Shown: positions 5,643 through 8,288 of the stretch, one piece after another
Layout of the letters: every line of letters begins with the position of its first letter
Numbering within the stretch: position 1 is the stretch's first letter
Assembly (NCBI GenBank): GCA_964632435.1
Contig: CAZWEJ010000018.1
Location: forward strand, 1 to 8,288
Source: CAZWEJ01 sp964632435
GTDB taxonomy: Bacteria > Patescibacteriota > Saccharimonadia > UBA4664 > SCTI01
Length of the DNA: 8,288 nt
Direction: 5' to 3'
Made by a program: the position numbers and the translations under genes
Notes under the pieces: generated by a model
What the model was told of the DNA's origin: nothing
Database searches by the model: none
The model's input: the letters and a program-made list of their open reading frames with translations, nothing else

Positions 5643-6950
5643 ATGTCTGAGCGCCCAAAATCGAATCCTGAGGCATCTGATCACATTGAAGAAAAATTCG
5701 ATCCCGAGCAGATTGATACTTCTAGAGATCTTGAGCGCGTGGAGATTGCCAGCTCCTGGGCAGAGGCCGCACAAAATATAGCAAATTTAACAGGAGATCA
5801 GCGCGCCAAAGATTTAGTGGAGAATTATCTTGAAAATGGTGCAGTTGGGCACGATACCCCTAAGGGAGTTAGAAAAGTAGGTTCTACCGGCACTGGAGTG
5901 ACAAATGCAGTTCTTGTACCTGTTTTGAAGGGCGATGAAGAATTTAGTCAAAGAGTTGCAACGTACTGGGAGGGTAATCCAGGATTCATCACTTTTAACT
6001 GTGAAGATGATATTTCTGAAACGTGGAAAGGTTTTATCTTGTTGCATGAGCTTGTTCATGCTGACTCCCATGATCGCAATAACAGGAGGGGTGACAACTA
6101 TGAGGATGTTGGCTGGTGGGAAGAAGAGATAGAGGCTTTCACTTTCGAGCATGGTCTTATGGCTACTATAGGTGGAAAAGAGTACGAGGCTCTTATAGAA
6201 AGGAAAGTACAAGAGTTCTTGGCTGAGCTAGGTAAGGACGAAACGCACATTCCTCCACTAGGTGAAGCGACAGAAATCGAAGATATTTTTGGAGTTAGCT
6301 TGTCAGGATTAGAGAACGGAACTCGCAGAACAGCTGTATGGTTTGATGTTGTCTATCGTGCATTCGATAAAAAGTACGGTCTAGACTCAGCGGGTAGAAA
6401 AATTGCTTTCACTAGAGCGGTATATGGCGGTGAGGCAAAAGAAAAAAATATGCCATCGCAACTGTTTCATGCATCACAGAACCGTGATATCAAGGTTTTT
6501 GAGCCCCACCAAGATAAGGTCCGAGATCCCATTGAGGGGCCCAAAGTTTTTGCAACTCCAGATAAGGCACTCGCATCTTGCTTCATAGTGCCGACCGATA
6601 GCAGTTGGGTGAAGATTGGTCGTTTTGACAAAGACGGAGTGCCAGGTCCTTGGAAGGTCGTTGTTAGCGATGAAAAGAGATTTCGCGAAGCAGATAAAGA
6701 AGGTTCAATATATAGTCTCCCAACGGAATCGTTTTCAACTGATCCTTCAAAAGGGATGGGTGAATTTGAATGGACAAGCGCAGATCCGGTAGCACCTGAT
6801 GGTAAAGAGGATTATGAATCAGGGTTAGCGGCAATGAAGGAGTTGGGTGTCGATGTACTTTTCGTCGATAAAGATACATTTACGGCTATTCAAACCGCTG
6901 ATGATCATGGGGAGTCCATTATTGAGGGTTTGAAGCCAAGTTCTGAGTAA
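5643..6950 (+). CDS. HExxH metallopeptidase-like protein with a C-terminal domain possibly of ART-like fold
   Basis: A 435-aa soluble protein with no signal peptide or membrane helix. The N-terminal region (1-35) is charged and probably disordered. The central part contains HELVH (135-139), a zincin zinc-binding motif with E136 as general base. About 20 residues later comes WWEEEIEAFTFEHGLM (158-173), with an E-x-E-A pattern like the third-ligand helix of ImmA/IrrE-type (M78-like) peptidases. After a linker, residues 273-415 form a second domain starting LFHASQNRDIKVFEP and continuing with PKVFATPDKALASCF. This pattern (His near a strand end, then F/Y-AS-x-F) recalls ADP-ribosyltransferase/PARP-like folds such as Arr, though a catalytic Glu is not assignable. 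Function is unknown: regulator cleavage, toxin or effector roles are all possible. No good Shine-Dalgarno precedes ATG5643. A 6-codon ORF from ATG5630 overlaps this start. Base composition is close to that of the phosphoketolase gene. Confidence 0.8.
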   Translation: MSERPKSNPEASDHIEEKFDPEQIDTSRDLERVEIASSWAEAAQNIANLTGDQRAKDLVENYLENGAVGHDTPKGVRKVGSTGTGVTNAVLVPVLKGDEEFSQRVATYWEGNPGFITFNCEDDISETWKGFILLHELVHADSHDRNNRRGDNYEDVGWWEEEIEAFTFEHGLMATIGGKEYEALIERKVQEFLAELGKDETHIPPLGEATEIEDIFGVSLSGLENGTRRTAVWFDVVYRAFDKKYGLDSAGRKIAFTRAVYGGEAKEKNMPSQLFHASQNRDIKVFEPHQDKVRDPIEGPKVFATPDKALASCFIVPTDSSWVKIGRFDKDGVPGPWKVVVSDEKRFREADKEGSIYSLPTESFSTDPSKGMGEFEWTSADPVAPDGKEDYESGLAAMKELGVDVLFVDKDTFTAIQTADDHGESIIEGLKPSSE

Positions 6951-6961
6951 CGTCATAATTA

Positions 6962-6990
6962 TTGCAATCATAGGCGAAATGTGGTATAGT
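6962..6990 (+). promoter_or_regulatory. extended -10 promoter of the 91-aa membrane protein gene
   Basis: TTGCAA (6962-6967), a 17-bp spacer, and TATAGT (6985-6990) with TG at 6982-6983. The start is predicted near 6997, giving a 26-nt leader. It begins 12 bp after the stop of the metallopeptidase gene, so the downstream gene is independently expressed. Confidence 0.8.
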
Positions 6991-7022
6991 TAATCATTCT
7001 GTTTCCGAGTAAGGAGTTGCAG

Positions 7023-7298
7023 ATGTACCCACGTGATCTAGGCATGATGATCATCAAGTCGATCATCGCCGTCGCCCTGCTGGCAACGATCATCTACCTG
7101 ATGGCGATCGATCGCCTCTTTGGGATCGTTGTCATTCTGGGGATCGTTGCATCAATGCGTGTTCCCCTGATCAAGAAGATGCACCGGCCGACCCCCAGCT
7201 TCAAGAAGCACACGGTGCCCCCGGGCCTCATGCATCAGCAGGCTCGAGGCAAAACTCGTCGTTCACGTGTTGAGGGGCCACCTTTTCGGTGGCGCTAA
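7023..7298 (+). CDS. small two-helix membrane protein, unknown function
   Basis: A 91-aa protein with two hydrophobic helices (about 8-28 and 32-46) joined by a short AIDR turn. A strongly basic tail rich in Lys, Arg, His and Pro (50-91) follows. By the positive-inside rule both ends would be cytoplasmic, so the tail could contact nucleic acid or acidic partners, but that is inference. ATG7023 has AAGGAG 6 nt upstream. A TTG at 7017 lies directly against that Shine-Dalgarno and is rejected. The gene is a stand-alone unit between its own promoter and terminator. It is clearly GC-richer than both neighbours, with strong use of ATC, GTC and CTG codons. No family is recognised. Confidence 0.8.
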   Translation: MYPRDLGMMIIKSIIAVALLATIIYLMAIDRLFGIVVILGIVASMRVPLIKKMHRPTPSFKKHTVPPGLMHQQARGKTRRSRVEGPPFRWR

Positions 7299-7319
7299 TA
7301 GACGTGAACCGGCCCCACC

Positions 7320-7347
7320 GGGCGCGGTTTCGACCGCGCCCTTTTTT
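7320..7347 (+). terminator. rho-independent terminator of the 91-aa membrane protein gene
   Basis: GGGCGCGGT (7320-7328) and ACCGCGCCC (7333-7341) form a perfect 9-bp GC-rich stem around a TTCG loop, followed by TTTTTT (7342-7347). Confidence 0.95.
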
Positions 7348-7386
7348 CTTTATGAATTCTCACATATCGAAGCAATTTAGAGAAAT

Positions 7387-7392
7387 TATAAT
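7387..7392 (+). promoter_or_regulatory. -10 element (TATAAT) for the DUF4118-like gene
   Basis: A perfect TATAAT 27 nt before ATG7419, downstream of the preceding terminator, so a new promoter is needed here. No good -35 is seen at 16-18 bp. The start would be near 7399, giving a leader of about 20 nt containing GAGGG (7406-7410). Confidence 0.45.
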
Positions 7393-7418
7393 TATCAATA
7401 CATTTGAGGGTATAAAAA

Positions 7419-7862
7419 ATGCAGTCTGTAAAAAAAATTCACCCTATACTTTACCTCCTTGCATTAATAGTCATAATTACAATAATCAAACTTACCGTAC
7501 CGGGTTTTGGTAAAGAAGCTCCCTATTTTCTTTATGCTTTTGCATTGATTTTTGCGGCTTCTTTTGGAGTAAGATACGTTTTGGCATACACTCTATCATC
7601 AATAGTTCTTATCAATGTATTCTTTCAACAGGAAATACTACTAGTAAGCATTTTTCAGTACATTTTCTATACGATTGTGGGGGTAGTATTAGCGAAGATT
7701 TTTGAGAGCAATAAAAAATTGATTCAACAACTTAATGAGAAAACTATAGAACTAGAAAAAGCCAATAAAAAACTTAAAGTTCAAAACGATAGAATTATTG
7801 AATTGATGGATCAGGCACTTGATTATTCGCCAGATCGTAAACGAACAATGAAAAAAGAATAG
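7419..7862 (+). CDS. DUF4118-like four-helix membrane protein with coiled coil, no kinase domain
   Basis: A 147-aa protein with four predicted transmembrane helices (about 9-27, 34-51, 53-69, 73-95). A charged coiled coil (96-133, heptad-like IQQLNEKTIELEKANKKLK) and a short basic tail follow. The helix pattern, with VPGFGKEAPYFLYAFALIFAAS after helix 1 and a FFQ loop, matches the DUF4118 sensor region found in KdpD and hybrid histidine kinases. In those proteins the coiled coil leads into a HisKA domain, but here the protein stops. It is either a stand-alone sensor or scaffold, or the remnant of a truncated kinase. The start is supported by GAGGG 8 nt before ATG7419. The gene is AT-rich and differs sharply in composition from the GC-rich gene just upstream. 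No response regulator is in the window. Confidence 0.75.
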   Translation: MQSVKKIHPILYLLALIVIITIIKLTVPGFGKEAPYFLYAFALIFAASFGVRYVLAYTLSSIVLINVFFQQEILLVSIFQYIFYTIVGVVLAKIFESNKKLIQQLNEKTIELEKANKKLKVQNDRIIELMDQALDYSPDRKRTMKKE

Positions 7863-7898
7863 CTCAAGATTGTCTGCTCTTTTGGGATATATACGGTA

Positions 7899-7925
7899 TT
7901 GCATTTGCAGCTCTGGGTCTATTAT
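7899..7925 (+). promoter_or_regulatory. weak promoter candidate for the KGG-motif gene
   Basis: TTGCAT (7899-7904) and TATTAT (7920-7925) are separated by 15 bp, shorter than ideal. The start would be near 7932, 20 nt before ATG7952. Read-through from the upstream gene is equally possible, since no terminator lies between them. Confidence 0.25.
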
Positions 7926-7951
7926 GGATTTAAATAAGTAAGGGGGTAAAA

Positions 7952-8164
7952 ATGGCAAAAGCACGTAAAGAGGATAACGAGCATTTAAAGCATGGCGACA
8001 AGCGCTACGAAGAAACCAACGAAGGCTCAAACAACAAGAGCAACAATAAGAACAAAGAAACCTTTGGCGAACAGCGAGAAAGCGGAAGCGATAAAAAGAT
8101 GAGTCCGCAGGAAGCCGGCCACCTTGGTGGAACCAGGCAGAAAAAAGAAGACGTCACGGAATAA
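7952..8164 (+). CDS. small KGG-motif (GsiB-like) stress-type protein
   Basis: A 70-aa, very hydrophilic protein of low complexity, rich in Lys, Glu, Asn and Gly and probably disordered. Near the C terminus KKMSPQEAGHLGGTRQKK (48-65) fits one copy of the KGG (stress-induced, GsiB-type) repeat, where a Ser-Pro-Glu/Gln-Glu-Ala helix leads into GG followed by basic residues. In characterised bacteria such proteins are induced by general stress or desiccation; the function here is inferred from that. The start has GGGGG 5 nt before ATG7952. The gene ends just before a hairpin terminator. The 70 residues are within the usual range for single-motif members. Confidence 0.75.
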   Translation: MAKARKEDNEHLKHGDKRYEETNEGSNNKSNNKNKETFGEQRESGSDKKMSPQEAGHLGGTRQKKEDVTE

Positions 8165-8167
8165 AAA

Positions 8168-8190
8168 TTGAGGGCGCTGTCTGCCCTCAA
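8168..8190. terminator. hairpin terminator after the KGG-motif gene, bidirectional in form
   Basis: TTGAGGGC (8168-8175) and GCCCTCAA (8183-8190) form a perfect 8-bp stem with a 7-nt loop. It begins 4 nt after the stop codon. Downstream on the plus strand is only a weak U-rich run (tgctattatt), while the minus strand has a clean TTTTT (from 8163-8167), so the element could work in both directions. Confidence 0.65.
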
Positions 8191-8193
8191 TGC

Positions 8194-8212
8194 TATTATT
8201 AGAAAAATAATA
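8194..8212 (+). repeat. AT-only inverted repeat in the leader of the VOC gene
   Basis: TATTATT (8194-8200) and AATAATA (8206-8212) are perfect inverted repeats around AGAAA. They end just before the Shine-Dalgarno of the next gene. This may be part of its promoter or an operator, or simply AT-rich sequence. Confidence 0.3.
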
Positions 8213-8223
8213 TCGAGGTTCCC

Positions 8224-8288
8224 ATGCACGAAGTAGTCCCATGTATTTGGTATCAAGGTAACGCAGAGGAGGCAATGAACTTCTATGT
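8224..8288 (+). CDS. PhnB-like VOC-family protein, N-terminal fragment
   Basis: Only the first 21 complete codons are in the window: MHEVVPCIWYQGNAEEAMNFY. This closely resembles the start of PhnB-like proteins (PF06983, historically named 3-demethylubiquinone-9 3-methyltransferase domain). In these a P-C-x-W-F/Y strand leads into GNAEEAMNFY at the start of the first beta-alpha-beta unit of the VOC (glyoxalase/bleomycin-resistance) fold. GAGG at 8215-8218 is 5 nt upstream of ATG8224. The gene runs past the window edge. The exact activity of this subfamily is generally unknown, so the family call is firmer than any function. Confidence 0.8.
   Translation, partial: MHEVVPCIWYQGNAEEAMNFY

Noticed and set aside
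7855..7934. -1 frameshift extending the DUF4118-like protein into a hydrophobic tail (AAAAAAG before the stop)
   Set aside because: The A-run is not in the X XXY YYZ phase for programmed -1 slippage, and no stimulatory hairpin is evident just downstream.
8005..8275. Minus-strand frames opposite the KGG-motif gene
   Set aside because: They are shadows of a Lys/Glu-rich gene that has a good ribosome site and a terminator, and they cross that terminator and the VOC gene start.
1..8288. Recoded UGA (as Gly or Trp), CRISPR arrays, insertion sequences
   Set aside because: No supported gene has an in-frame TGA, and the 110-aa gene ends at a TGA that overlaps the next start in a normal way. No spaced direct-repeat array or transposase was seen.

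Overview
The window is bacterial chromosomal DNA with short intergenic gaps. It holds two tRNA genes with encoded CCA ends, a two-gene fermentation operon, and a series of small or poorly characterised genes. The gene set (phosphoketolase with a very divergent acetate kinase, many small membrane proteins, a KGG-motif protein) fits a small-genome fermenter such as a member of the Patescibacteria (CPR). That placement is an inference from gene content and no marker gene here proves it. Stops are TAA, TAG and TGA, and no supported gene has an in-frame TGA, so the standard bacterial code fits.

Layout: 1-65 is the 3' part of tRNA-Arg(UCU). 124-2457 encodes xylulose-5-P/fructose-6-P phosphoketolase, overlapped by 2439-3614, an acetate kinase homologue. 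Together they would convert sugar phosphates to acetyl phosphate, then to acetate plus ATP. Near the end of the kinase gene lies a good extended -10 promoter. It would transcribe a strongly folded leader of about 80 nt (a 15-bp hairpin followed by a cUUCGg hairpin) and then tRNA-His(GUG) at 3736-3813.

3851-5355 is a GC-rich, minus-strand transcription unit. It has a near-consensus promoter (5327-5355), a leader with two hairpins, a 110-aa single-pass membrane protein, a 325-aa predicted SPFH/Band-7-like lipoprotein joined by a GTGA overlap, and a rho-independent terminator converging on tRNA-His. 5356-5642 is AT-richer and contains at most one tiny membrane-peptide ORF. 5643-6950 encodes a 435-aa cytosolic protein with an HExxH metallopeptidase-like N-terminal half and a separate C-terminal domain that may have an ADP-ribosyltransferase-like fold.

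6962-7347 is a second GC-rich, self-contained cassette: promoter, 91-aa two-helix membrane protein and a strong terminator. 7419-7862 is an AT-rich gene for a DUF4118-like four-helix membrane sensor with a coiled coil and no kinase domain. 7952-8164 encodes a small hydrophilic KGG-motif (GsiB-like) protein, followed by a hairpin terminator. At 8224 the start of a PhnB-like VOC-family gene runs off the window.

The points most worth a second look are the structured RNA leading into tRNA-His, the two GC-rich cassettes that carry their own signals inside AT-richer surroundings, the SPFH-lipoprotein operon, and the metallopeptidase fused to a possible ART-like domain.
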